DNA of 64,000 nucleotides, from positions 62,001-126,000 of the forward strand of contig JADCHX010000002.1 in NCBI GenBank assembly GCA_020248265.1. Direction: 5' to 3'. This DNA is from Rhodocyclaceae bacterium (lineage in GTDB: Bacteria; Pseudomonadota; Gammaproteobacteria; Burkholderiales; CAIKXV01). A program made the position numbers and the translations under genes. Shown here in pieces: positions 50,547-58,586 of the stretch (positions are counted from its first letter, which is position 1; the number at the start of each line of letters is the position of its first letter). Under the pieces are notes generated by a model that did not search any database, was not told the origin of the DNA, and was given only the letters and a program-made list of their open reading frames with translations.

Positions 50547-51581
50547 TCATTGGCCGTGGACGCCGTGAACGTCGTATGCGCCGTGCACCGCCCGGCTGCC
50601 GCCGCTCCAGCCATGGCAGATCGCGGTGCACGGTCCCCAGCCACCGGCGACGATCAATTGCAGGTCGACCGGATCCTTCAGCGTAGGGATGAAGCAGGCA
50701 TCGTCGTCGGGGTCGACCTTGATCGGGAACTGCAGCGCCCGCTCGCGGCGCCAGTTGCCGCCGCGCTTCAGGTCACCGACCGTGCGCCCGGCGCGCTCGA
50801 CCAGCCAACGGTGCACGTCTTCGCGGCTCATGCCGGCCTGCGCGCAGATCGTCGCATGCTGCGGGCCCATCGCTACCACCATGTCCGAGCGCGCATGCAT
50901 GTTCCACGAACCGAGCGCGGTCATGCCGTCGGCGATGCCGGTCAGCAGGCGCTCGGGCTCCTGACTCACGTCGTCGAAGTGCAGGCGCGGGCTCTCGACC
51001 ATCGCGCAGGTGATGACGTCCTGCGTGGCACCATAGCCCTTGGACACGGCCAGGCTGTCCCACGGGCTCCGTGCGGTGTTCTCGGTGATGCAGGCGGTGT
51101 AGCGCATCGGCGTGGCGAAGATGGTTGCCGAGGCGATGCCGGCCATGCCGCCGCCGAGGTTGAGCAGCATCAGGCGGATCGCACGCCCGATGGTCGCGTT
51201 GGCGCGAAAGCCCGGTCCGAAGCAGCCGTTGCTGCCGTTCAGGCCAATGGCCGCCGCATGCGGGCCGTTGACGATCATCAGGGGTGCCACGCCGTGCATC
51301 GTGCCCTGCACGCCGTTCAGGTTGAACGCGTCGCGCAGGATCAGCGGCAGTGCGCCAAGCACGACTGGTACGTATTCGGGACGGCAGCCAGCCATCAGCG
51401 CGTGGATGGCCGCGATGCGCACCGTCACCGGCTCCATCGCCGGCGGCACGCGCCCGATCAGCTCGTCCGGTTCGCGCCCGGCCGCGGCCAGGAACGGTGC
51501 CAGGCGTGCCTCGGTCGGCGTCACCACCGGCAGGCCGTCCGACCACGGCTTTTCGAGGAAGAATTCGAATTCGTCGATCAC
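50547..51581 (-). CDS. conserved protein of unrecognised family, paralogue B of the UGSC cluster
   Basis: A 344-residue protein without signal peptide or membrane segment. I do not recognise the family. It is clearly paralogous to its upstream neighbour over the full length: shared blocks include SDGLPVVTPT, GCRPEY, NGVQGTMHGVAPLMIVNGP, FRANATIGRAIRL and MVESPRL. Five cysteines are common to both. The C-terminus has GGWGPCTAICHGW, with two extra cysteines where the other copy has none. The start is probably GTG at 51581 (AAAGGA 4 bases upstream); GTG at 51599 is the alternative. It is followed at 28 bases by the UGSC gene. Confidence 0.75.
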   Translation of the reverse strand: MIDEFEFFLEKPWSDGLPVVTPTEARLAPFLAAAGREPDELIGRVPPAMEPVTVRIAAIHALMAGCRPEYVPVVLGALPLILRDAFNLNGVQGTMHGVAPLMIVNGPHAAAIGLNGSNGCFGPGFRANATIGRAIRLMLLNLGGGMAGIASATIFATPMRYTACITENTARSPWDSLAVSKGYGATQDVITCAMVESPRLHFDDVSQEPERLLTGIADGMTALGSWNMHARSDMVVAMGPQHATICAQAGMSREDVHRWLVERAGRTVGDLKRGGNWRRERALQFPIKVDPDDDACFIPTLKDPVDLQLIVAGGWGPCTAICHGWSGGSRAVHGAYDVHGVHGQ

Positions 51582-51612
51582 TGCATCCTTTCCCTGCACA
51601 TGTCCTTCGTCA

Positions 51613-52641
51613 TCAGTCGGTGCGGTAGGTGCCATGCACCGCACGGCTGCCGCCGCCCCAGCCATGCGCAACCGCGCTGACCGGCCCCCAGCCGCCGGCG
51701 ACCATCAGGTGCAGGTCGCGCGGGTCCTTGATCACCGGCACGAAGGCGGCATCGTCGGACGGGTCCACGCCGATCTTCCGAGCCCGTTCGTCACGCCAGT
51801 TGCCCCCCCGGCGCATCTGCGCCACCTGCATGCCGGCATTGGCCACCAGCCACTCGTGCACGCGCGCCCGCGGCCAGCCAGAACGCTCGCAGAGCGTCGC
51901 CTGCTCGGGGCCGATCACCACGACCATGTCCGAGCGCACATGCATGTTCCAGCTGCTCATCGCGGCCATGGTGTCGGCGATGCCGGTGAGCAGCCGTACC
52001 GGCTCCTGGCTCACGTCGTCGTAGCACAGGCGCGGACTCTCGACCATCGCGCAGGTGATCACGTCTTCGTCCGGCCGGTAGCCGCGCGAGACCGCCAGCG
52101 TCTCCCAAGGGCTGCGCTCGCTGTTTTCGGTCCAGCAGGCGGTGTAGCGCTGCGGCGTCGACAGCACGGTGGCCGAAGCCAGCCCGGGGATGCCGCCGCC
52201 CAGGTTGAGCAGGATCAGCCGGATTGCCCGGCCGATGGTGGCGTTGGCACGGAAACCCGGCCCGAGGCAGCCGTTGCCGCCGTGCAGGCCGATCTTCGCC
52301 GCATACGGGCCGTTGACGATCATCAGCGGTGCGACGCCGTGCATCGTGCCCTGCACGCCGTTCATGTTGAACGGCTCCTGCAGGATCAGCGACAGACCGC
52401 CCAGCACCACCGGCAGGTACTCGGGACGGCAGCCGGCCATCACCGCATGCAGCGCGACATCGCGCACGGTCGCGACATTCATCGCCGGCGGCACTGGCCC
52501 GACCACCTCGGCTGCATCGCGCCGCGTGCCGGCGAGCATCCAGTCGAGCCGTGCCTGCGTCGGCGTCACCACCGGCAGGCCGTCGCTCCACGGCTTGTCG
52601 AAGAAGAACTCGAAAGGATCGAGATCCGTCGCTGCGCTCAT
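51613..52641 (-). CDS. conserved protein of unrecognised family, paralogue A of the UGSC cluster
   Basis: A 342-residue soluble protein and paralogue of the next gene. Conserved cysteines occur in AGCRPEY, GGNGCLGPGF, RYTACWTEN, VITCAMVESP and ATLCER. The Gly-rich NLGGGIPGLASAT and the SWNMHVRSDMVVVIGP block suggest an enzyme-like fold with a substrate or metal site, but I see no known motif. Its ATG overlaps the stop of the Bug-protein gene (ATGA), so the binding protein and this protein are coupled. This copy ends GGWGPVSAVAHGW, lacking the two C-terminal cysteines of paralogue B. Confidence 0.77.
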   Translation of the reverse strand: MSAATDLDPFEFFFDKPWSDGLPVVTPTQARLDWMLAGTRRDAAEVVGPVPPAMNVATVRDVALHAVMAGCRPEYLPVVLGGLSLILQEPFNMNGVQGTMHGVAPLMIVNGPYAAKIGLHGGNGCLGPGFRANATIGRAIRLILLNLGGGIPGLASATVLSTPQRYTACWTENSERSPWETLAVSRGYRPDEDVITCAMVESPRLCYDDVSQEPVRLLTGIADTMAAMSSWNMHVRSDMVVVIGPEQATLCERSGWPRARVHEWLVANAGMQVAQMRRGGNWRDERARKIGVDPSDDAAFVPVIKDPRDLHLMVAGGWGPVSAVAHGWGGGSRAVHGTYRTD

Positions 52642-53654
52642 TGGGCGGTAAGTTTCGCCGCCTTCACCACCTTCGTGTAGCGGGCGATCTCGCCTTCGAT
52701 GAAGCGGCGGAAGTCTGCCGGGCTGTTCGACATCGGGTCGGCCCCGAGCTTGACCAGCGCGGCGGCGTTCTTCGGGTCGGCTACCGCGCGCGCGGTCTCT
52801 TTCGCCAGCCGGTCGATGATCTCGCGCGGTGTTCCGGCGGGCGCAAGCAGTCCGTACCACTGGGTGACCTGGAAATCGTTGATCTGCTCGGCGATCGCCG
52901 GCACGTCCTTGATCGTGCGCTTGAGGCCGGTGGTCGCGATGATGCGCATCTTTCCCTGCTGGGCGAACGGCACCACGGCCGGCCCGGTGCCGTAGAGCAT
53001 CGTCGCCTCGCCCGAGAGCACGGCGACCACGGCCGGACCGTTGCCCTTGTACGGCACGTGAAGCATGTTCACGCCCCCGAGCAGGTTCAGCAGCTCACCG
53101 GCGAGGTGCGGACCACCCAGTGCACCGCTGGAGGCGAAGCTGAGTTCGCCCGGGCGCTTCTTCGCGAGCGCGAGCAGGTCGCCGAGGTTCCTCACCGGCA
53201 GCGACGGATGCACGGTCAGGATGTAGTCGGAGGTCGCGATCAGGCTGATCGGCGCCAGGTCGCGCAGCGGGTCGTAGGGCAGCTTCGGGTTGGACGCCGG
53301 CAGGATCGCCATCGGTGCGACGTTGCCGAGCACGAGCGTGTAGCCATCGGCAGGCGACTTGCTGGCCACCTCGGTGCCGATCTGCCCGCTGGCACCCGGA
53401 CGGGTATCGACGACGAACGTCTGGCCGAGTTGCTCGGTCAGCGCATTGGTCGCGATGCGGCCCACCGCGTCGGTGCCACCGCCGGGCGGATACGGGAAGA
53501 TCACGCGCACCGGCTTGGCCGGCCAGGCCGGTGCCTGCGCGGCCGCGATCGCTGGCAGCCCCGCCGCGACGGTCAGTGCCGCCAGCATGAGAGCCCGCGT
53601 GGGTGTGGCGGGCAAGCGCGGCGCGTGCCGCGAGACAGTAACGAATCGGTCCAT
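52638..53654 (-). CDS. Bug-family solute-binding protein of the UGSC cluster
   Basis: A 338-residue secreted binding protein with signal peptide to about residue 39 (AIAAAQ). Landmarks are PYPPGGGTD, VDTRPGASG (Thr-Arg for the usual Asn-Arg), SPADGYTL and HVPYKGNG. GGAGGAG 3-4 bases before the ATG is strong. Its TGA overlaps the ATG of paralogue A, so the transported solute is probably the substrate of the paralogue/UGSC enzymes. The 115-base gap upstream contains a GCCGGC/GCCGGC hairpin without a T-run. Confidence 0.87.
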   Translation of the reverse strand: MDRFVTVSRHAPRLPATPTRALMLAALTVAAGLPAIAAAQAPAWPAKPVRVIFPYPPGGGTDAVGRIATNALTEQLGQTFVVDTRPGASGQIGTEVASKSPADGYTLVLGNVAPMAILPASNPKLPYDPLRDLAPISLIATSDYILTVHPSLPVRNLGDLLALAKKRPGELSFASSGALGGPHLAGELLNLLGGVNMLHVPYKGNGPAVVAVLSGEATMLYGTGPAVVPFAQQGKMRIIATTGLKRTIKDVPAIAEQINDFQVTQWYGLLAPAGTPREIIDRLAKETARAVADPKNAAALVKLGADPMSNSPADFRRFIEGEIARYTKVVKAAKLTAQ

Positions 53655-53769
53655 GATCTCCTCCAGGGCTGGTGCGCCGGCTTCAGCCGGCGGCTACGTG
53701 GCGCGCGAAGTGTACCCATTGCCGCGCGCAGCCGGGGAACAGCCGCGCGCCTGGCCCGCTCACGCCCGG

Positions 53770-54441
53770 TCAGCCCTCGACATGGTTGGCCGGGTCGGCG
53801 GTGAAACGCTGGAACGCCGGCCGCTCTACCAGCCCGGCATACCAGCGCTCGATGTTCGGGAAGCGCGGGCGCTCGGCTTCCAGCAGCACCCAGCGATGGA
53901 CGCGGATGCCGATCGGGATGTCGCCGAAGGTGAAGCGGTCGCCGACCATGAAGCGGCTCTGCCCGAGCTGGGCCTCGATGATCTCCAGCCGCTTGTTGAA
54001 TGCGGCGCGCGCCTTCGCCAGATTGTCCGCGCTGCGCTGCTCCGGAGGCAGCCGCACCAGTTCCATCACGAGTTCGTGCTGCGGCGGCAGCAGTTCGTTG
54101 TTCTCGAAATCCTGCCAGCGGGTCGCCGACGCAAAGGTGCGCACGTCGTTGCCGTACATCGCCTCGGGCGCGTACTGCATCACCAGGTAGCGGCAGATCG
54201 CGTTCGACTCCCACAGCACGTAGCCGTCGTCGTCGATCGTCGGGATGCGTCCGTTGGGATTGAGCGCACGATACTGAGGCGTGTCGACCACGCCGAAGGG
54301 CGTATTGCCCTTCGCGACATGGCCGCCCGGCCCCATCACGCCGCTGGCCAGGATGAAATCGAAGTCGATTCCGATCTCGGCGAGCGTCCAGAGCACCTTC
54401 TGCGTGCGATTGGATGTCAGCCTGCCCCAGAGCTTCAGCAT
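53770..54441 (-). CDS. glutathione S-transferase family protein
   Basis: A 223-residue cytosolic GST. The N-terminal thioredoxin-fold domain (about 1-90) has LTSNRTQKVLWTLAE with Ser/Thr residues at the active-site position, the cis-Pro in NPNGRIPTI, and the glutathione gamma-glutamyl contact in LWESNAICRYL. The C-terminal helical domain ends with FGDIPIGIRVHRW and the RFPNIERWYAGLVERPAFQ block. The start at 54441 (AAGGAG upstream) overlaps the flavoprotein stop by 7 bases. In this cluster it may open or conjugate a sulfur or selenium compound with glutathione; that is inference. Confidence 0.92.
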   Translation of the reverse strand: MLKLWGRLTSNRTQKVLWTLAEIGIDFDFILASGVMGPGGHVAKGNTPFGVVDTPQYRALNPNGRIPTIDDDGYVLWESNAICRYLVMQYAPEAMYGNDVRTFASATRWQDFENNELLPPQHELVMELVRLPPEQRSADNLAKARAAFNKRLEIIEAQLGQSRFMVGDRFTFGDIPIGIRVHRWVLLEAERPRFPNIERWYAGLVERPAFQRFTADPANHVEG

Positions 54442-55352
54442 TGCAGCAACTCCTTCACGGACCGTGCAGCCAGCGCCGCATCGGCCACTGCATCGACCAG
54501 CCGCCCGCCGTATCCGGCACGCACGGCCCCGACCGCGTAGACGCCCGGCAGCGACGCGGCGAGCCGCGCATCGGTCTCGATCGCGCCATGCGCGTCGATG
54601 GCCAGCGCGGTCCATCCACTGTTGGGCACCAGGCCGACGCACGGGTATACCGCGCGCACCGGCAGCCGGGACGTTCCCGAGGGCCCGGCGACGGTCACCG
54701 CGTCAATGCCGTCGGTGCCTTCGATCGAGGCCAGCGTCGACTGCCAGTGGATGCGCAGCGCCTCGCCGCGCCCCGCGAAGGCCTGCTCGAATGCAGCGCG
54801 CACCGCCGGCCGCGCGCGGAACGCGCTGCCCCGATGGACGACATGTACCGTGCGCGCGTAGTGCGCCAGCACTGCGGCCTCCTGCAGCGCGCTGTCGCCA
54901 CCACCGACCACCACCACATCGGCGCCCTTGACCAGGGGCCCGTCACAGTCGGCACAGTGCGACAGGCCGCGGTCGACATAGTCCGCCTCGGCCGGGATGC
55001 CGAGTGGCCGCCGCGAGGCGCCGGTAGCGACCACCACGCAGCGCGCTTCATGCGTGCCCCCATCGGTGTGCAGCCGCAGGCCGCTGCCCGATGCCTCGAG
55101 TCCGGTCGCGCAACCGCCCAGGCTCTCGACGCCGGCGTCGGCTGCCTCGGTGATCCAGTTCGCGGCCAGGTCGCTGCCGGAGCAGGGTTCGCCTCCGCCG
55201 TCCGGCCAGTCGATCAGCTCGTTGATGCTCGTCACCAGACCGCCGAACATCATCTGCTCGACGGTACCGGTGCGCAGCCCGGCGCGCGCGCAGTCGCGCG
55301 CCGTCGCCAGCCCGGCGATGCCCTCGCCCACCACGATCACGTCGAAGCTCAT
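54435..55352 (-). CDS. thioredoxin-reductase-like flavoprotein
   Basis: A 305-residue two-dinucleotide-binding-domain flavoprotein. FAD loop VVGEGIAG (7-14), redox pair C133/C136 in HCADCDGPL, NADPH loop VVVVGGGDSAL (about 145-155), and the C-terminal FAD contact GVYAVGAVRAGYGGR. Length and order match thioredoxin reductase, but FMFGGL-type and GEPCSGSD stretches diverge from TrxB, so it may reduce a dedicated partner. The start at 55352 overlaps the aminotransferase stop (ATGA) and its own stop overlaps the GST start. Its place in the selenoprotein cluster makes it a candidate electron donor. Confidence 0.88.
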   Translation of the reverse strand: MSFDVIVVGEGIAGLATARDCARAGLRTGTVEQMMFGGLVTSINELIDWPDGGGEPCSGSDLAANWITEAADAGVESLGGCATGLEASGSGLRLHTDGGTHEARCVVVATGASRRPLGIPAEADYVDRGLSHCADCDGPLVKGADVVVVGGGDSALQEAAVLAHYARTVHVVHRGSAFRARPAVRAAFEQAFAGRGEALRIHWQSTLASIEGTDGIDAVTVAGPSGTSRLPVRAVYPCVGLVPNSGWTALAIDAHGAIETDARLAASLPGVYAVGAVRAGYGGRLVDAVADAALAARSVKELLQC

Positions 55353-56581
55353 CGTGCGCCCTTGCCCACCGTGCCGACCCACGCCCTGCAGAGCGACAGC
55401 ACTCGCTCGATGTCGGATGCGTCGTTGTAGACATGGATGGAGAAGCGCAGCGCGCCGCGCCGCACCGACAGCTTCACGCCATGGGCGCTCAGGTGCTCGT
55501 AGAGCGACTGCATGCGGCCGTCGTCGGCCACGTCGTGGCCATCGCCCATCGCACCGATCATCACGATCTGGCTGCGCTGCGCGCCGCGCGGCGCGCCGAT
55601 CAGCGGCAGGCCGAGCGCCTGCAGGCCTTCCGCCAGCTGCACGGCCAGCGCGGTATTGTGCGCCTCGATGTTCGCGATGCCGACGCGGTGGATCAGGTCC
55701 ATCGACGCATCGGCCGCGGCAGCGCCGATGAAGTTGTAGTTGCCCAGGTCGAAGCGCCGCGCGCCCGGCATCAGCTTGAAGTCGAAGTCGCCCAGCGCCG
55801 CCTCGCCCTTCTCGCCCAGGTCGACGCCGAAGCGCGCGAGAAACATCGGCGCGAGGCGCTCGGCCCAGCGCCGGCGCACGTACAGGAAGCCCATGCCGTA
55901 GAGCGCGAGCAGGCCCTTCTGCGTCGATACCGCGAGCGCATCGATGCCGAAGCGCTCGACATCGCTGTCGATCATGCCGGCCGACTGCGCGCCGTCGACC
56001 ATGAACAGCGCGTCGTGGCGGCGGCAGGCGTCCGACAGGGGCGCGAGGTCGGTACGGAAGCCGGGCGCGAAACTCACCGCGCACAGCGTGACCAGCCGGG
56101 TCTTCGCGTCCACCGCCGCGGCCATCTCCTCCACCGGGTACATGCCGCCGCTCATCGGGATCGCGCGCACCTCGACGCCGAACCGTCGCGCCAGGTTGAG
56201 CCAGACGTACACGTTGTTCGCGTGCTCCAGGTCGGCGCAGAGCACCACGTTCTCGCCCGGCTTCCAGTCGATCGCGGTGGCGACGATGTTGAGTCCCTCG
56301 GAGATGTTCTTGGTGTAGGCGATCTCGTCCGGGTGGGCGTTCACGAGCCGCGCGAAGCTGGCGCGGGTACGCTCGACCAGCGCGAACATCGCAGCCTTGT
56401 CGCCGCCGAGCATCCGCATGTCGAGGTGGCGCTCGATCGCCTCGCGCACCGGGGTGCCGATCAAGCAGCGGCCGGCCACGTCGAGGTAGGTCTGCGACAG
56501 CGCGCCGGGGTACATCGCGCGGACCTGGGCCGGTGTCAGTGGTGCCTGGCTGACGGCAGCCGGTGCCTTCATGTCATTCAT
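55349..56581 (-). CDS. class V aminotransferase (PLP) of the UGSC cluster
   Basis: A 410-residue fold-type I PLP enzyme. Schiff-base lysine K222 (VSTQKGLLAL), cofactor aspartate D196 (FMVDGAQSAG) and the stacking histidine H120 (ADLEHANNVYVW). The C-terminal loop reads SVRRGALRFSIHVYN, lacking the Cys of SufS/IscS. It belongs to the broad selenocysteine lyase/cysteine desulfurase/isopenicillin-epimerase group, but sequence alone does not fix the reaction. GGAG lies 6 bases before the ATG. It is related to, but not a recent copy of, the enzyme at 2569. Coupling to the flavoprotein gene (ATGA) suggests a joint pathway. Confidence 0.82.
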   Translation of the reverse strand: MNDMKAPAAVSQAPLTPAQVRAMYPGALSQTYLDVAGRCLIGTPVREAIERHLDMRMLGGDKAAMFALVERTRASFARLVNAHPDEIAYTKNISEGLNIVATAIDWKPGENVVLCADLEHANNVYVWLNLARRFGVEVRAIPMSGGMYPVEEMAAAVDAKTRLVTLCAVSFAPGFRTDLAPLSDACRRHDALFMVDGAQSAGMIDSDVERFGIDALAVSTQKGLLALYGMGFLYVRRRWAERLAPMFLARFGVDLGEKGEAALGDFDFKLMPGARRFDLGNYNFIGAAAADASMDLIHRVGIANIEAHNTALAVQLAEGLQALGLPLIGAPRGAQRSQIVMIGAMGDGHDVADDGRMQSLYEHLSAHGVKLSVRRGALRFSIHVYNDASDIERVLSLCRAWVGTVGKGAR

Positions 56582-56599
56582 GGTGGTCTCCGTGGGCTT

Positions 56600-57313
56600 T
56601 CAGCCGCCGCGCACGTAGCGGCGGCAGCGGGTGAACTGAAGGTCAGTGGCGGCAGGCTGGTCGAGCCAGGGCTGCACCACCGTGGCCTGCAAAGAACCGT
56701 CGAGCAGCAGGCGCTCATGGTCGAGATGATAGGTGACCACGTGCCGGTGCGTGCCGGCGGCTGCGATGAAGGTGCGCACGCAGCGCAATCCCGCGATCCC
56801 ATCGCGCCCGACACCTTGCGTCGGCGCGACGTCGGTCGCAACCCTGGCCGCAAGCGCGGCGGCGGTGGTGTCGACCCAGGCGGCCAGTTCGGCCTCGCGT
56901 TCGGCGCGCGGGTTCGCCGCAACCACCAGCAGCGCCTGCGCGTCCTGGGGAGCCAGTCCACAGCCCGGCCAGGCCTGCGCGGCCTCGGCGCGCAGGCGCT
57001 TGATACAGCGCCAGCCGACGCGCCGCGTCCAGGGCGAATTGTTCTCGTAGCCGACCGCCAGGTAGCCCGCACTGCGAAGCACCTCGGGCGCGGACAGGTC
57101 ATAGGTGGTCATCGACACCTTCGGATCGTCGATGCTGGACCAGCGCCGGATGTCGAGGAACCCGGGGATGCGCAGCCGTTCCGGGATGTGCTCGGTGTCG
57201 TACCAGTCGTGGAACTCGTCTTCCGCCACCGGCGAGAAGTCGAAGGACGAGATGAGGAGGCCGAAGGCAGCGCTGCCGGGGACGCTCGATCCGGGATCGC
57301 TCACGCGCGGCAT
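56600..57313 (-). CDS. EthD-like dimeric alpha-beta barrel protein
   Basis: A 237-residue soluble protein. The signature EDEFHDWYDTEHIPERLRIPGFL (about 32-54) is typical of EthD-type ferredoxin-like proteins, and a second half (FIAAAGTHRHVVTYHLDHERLL) suggests two barrel modules. Such proteins act as small decarboxylases, monooxygenase partners or unknown accessory proteins of catabolic clusters. It is probably the first gene of the leftward cluster, 18 bases before the aminotransferase. The start at 57313 is the ATG used here; no strong ribosome site is visible. Confidence 0.78.
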   Translation of the reverse strand: MPRVSDPGSSVPGSAAFGLLISSFDFSPVAEDEFHDWYDTEHIPERLRIPGFLDIRRWSSIDDPKVSMTTYDLSAPEVLRSAGYLAVGYENNSPWTRRVGWRCIKRLRAEAAQAWPGCGLAPQDAQALLVVAANPRAEREAELAAWVDTTAAALAARVATDVAPTQGVGRDGIAGLRCVRTFIAAAGTHRHVVTYHLDHERLLLDGSLQATVVQPWLDQPAATDLQFTRCRRYVRGG

Positions 57314-57375
57314 GTGGCCTCCGTGCGTGCATGCGCCGCGCTATCCTCGTGCCTCCACCCTGCCCGCTGATCGAC

Positions 57376-58581
57376 ATGCCGAAGCACACGGACCCGCTGC
57401 AACCTGCATCCACGCTGGCCTTCGTCCATGCCTTCCCGCGCCAGCGCCTGGTCCAGGGCGCCGGTGCGATCGACCGAGTCGCCGCCGAAGCCCTGGCCGA
57501 AGGCATGCACCGCCCGTTCGTCGTCTGCAGCGCCCGCGGCCGGCGCAGCCCGCTGTTCGCGCGCGCGATCGCCGGCTTCGAGGGTGGCTCCGATGCCGGC
57601 CGGCCGGTCATCTGGGACGACGTACCACTGCATGCGCCGCTGTCGACCACGCTCGAGGCATCGGCCCTCGCACGGCGCGAAGGCTGCGACGGCATCGTCG
57701 CCTTCGGCGGCGGCAGCGTGTCCGACATGGCCAAGGGCGTAGCGCTCGCGCTGGCCGAAGGCGACGGCATCGAGCGCTTTGCGCTGCGCCACGAGCACGG
57801 CCGCATCGTCGGCACCCCGAGCACGACACCGAAGGTGCCGCTGGTCGCGATACCGACCACGCTGTCCGGTGCCGAGGTCACGCCCGGCTTCAGCCTGACG
57901 CGCGAGGATGCCTACAAGGTACTGTTCCGAGACCAGCAGCTGGCCGCACGGGTACTGGTGTTCGACCCGCAGGTGCTCGACGGCATGCCGCACGCACTGC
58001 TGGCTGGCACGCTCGCCAATGCGCTCGCCCATGGCTGCGAAGCGCTGTACTCCTCGGCGCGCACGCCGGTGTCGGACCTGTTCGCGCGCGAGGGGCTCGC
58101 CCGGCTGGTCGCCGGCGCGGACGCCGCATTCGCCGAGAACGGCGTGCGCGCCGGAACCGGCGCAGACGATCTCCTGCTCGGCAGCTACCTGGTCGCCGCA
58201 GCGATCATCAATGCACGTACCGCCCTGCACCACGCCACCTGCCACAAGCTGGCGCCGGTGCTCGGCGCGTCGCACGGCGAGGTGAATGCGCTGGTGCTGC
58301 CGCATGCACTGGCCTTCAACCTGCCGGCCTGCCCCGGAGTCGCCGCCGACCTCGCCCGGGCGATCGGTGCCACGGATGCTTCGACCGCCGCGCTGGTCGA
58401 GCGGCTCGAACGCTACGCCCGCGCGGCGGGACTGCGCCGCACGCTGCGCGAATTCGGCATCGCCCGCAGCGCGCTGGCCGAGGTCGCGCGGCGTATCCAT
58501 GCCGAGCCGGGACTGACGTTCAATCCGCGACCGATCGAATCGGCGGCGCAGATCGAGGCGATGCTGCAGCAGGCCTGGTGA
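57376..58581 (+). CDS. iron-containing-ADH family protein, maleylacetate-reductase-like
   Basis: A 401-residue dehydrogenase-like protein. The dinucleotide site is FGGGSVSDMAKG (110-121), followed by IPTTLSGAEVTPG, the motif shared by maleylacetate reductases. Metal or active-site histidines occur in ANALAHGCEALY (H219), HHATCHKLA and GASHGEVNALVLPH. The first Fe-ADH aspartate ligand is replaced by Asn (N215), as in the metal-independent branch. It probably reduces a keto acid or maleylacetate-like intermediate. M1 could also be the ATG at 57331. Neither start has a clear ribosome site. It diverges from the EthD-like gene. Confidence 0.83.
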   Translation: MPKHTDPLQPASTLAFVHAFPRQRLVQGAGAIDRVAAEALAEGMHRPFVVCSARGRRSPLFARAIAGFEGGSDAGRPVIWDDVPLHAPLSTTLEASALARREGCDGIVAFGGGSVSDMAKGVALALAEGDGIERFALRHEHGRIVGTPSTTPKVPLVAIPTTLSGAEVTPGFSLTREDAYKVLFRDQQLAARVLVFDPQVLDGMPHALLAGTLANALAHGCEALYSSARTPVSDLFAREGLARLVAGADAAFAENGVRAGTGADDLLLGSYLVAAAIINARTALHHATCHKLAPVLGASHGEVNALVLPHALAFNLPACPGVAADLARAIGATDASTAALVERLERYARAAGLRRTLREFGIARSALAEVARRIHAEPGLTFNPRPIESAAQIEAMLQQAW

Positions 58582-58586
58582 GTGCA

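Noticed and set aside
50218-50644. Reading the UGSC locus as two separate genes or a pseudogene with a premature stop
   Set aside because: The frame is unbroken apart from one TGA, the flanking residues form the U-GSC motif, the second half has no ribosome site at its TTG, and a SECIS-like hairpin follows.
55349-56581. Naming the class V enzyme selenocysteine lyase or cysteine desulfurase
   Set aside because: The C-terminal loop lacks the active-site Cys of SufS/IscS, and proximity to a selenoprotein is not enough to assign the substrate.
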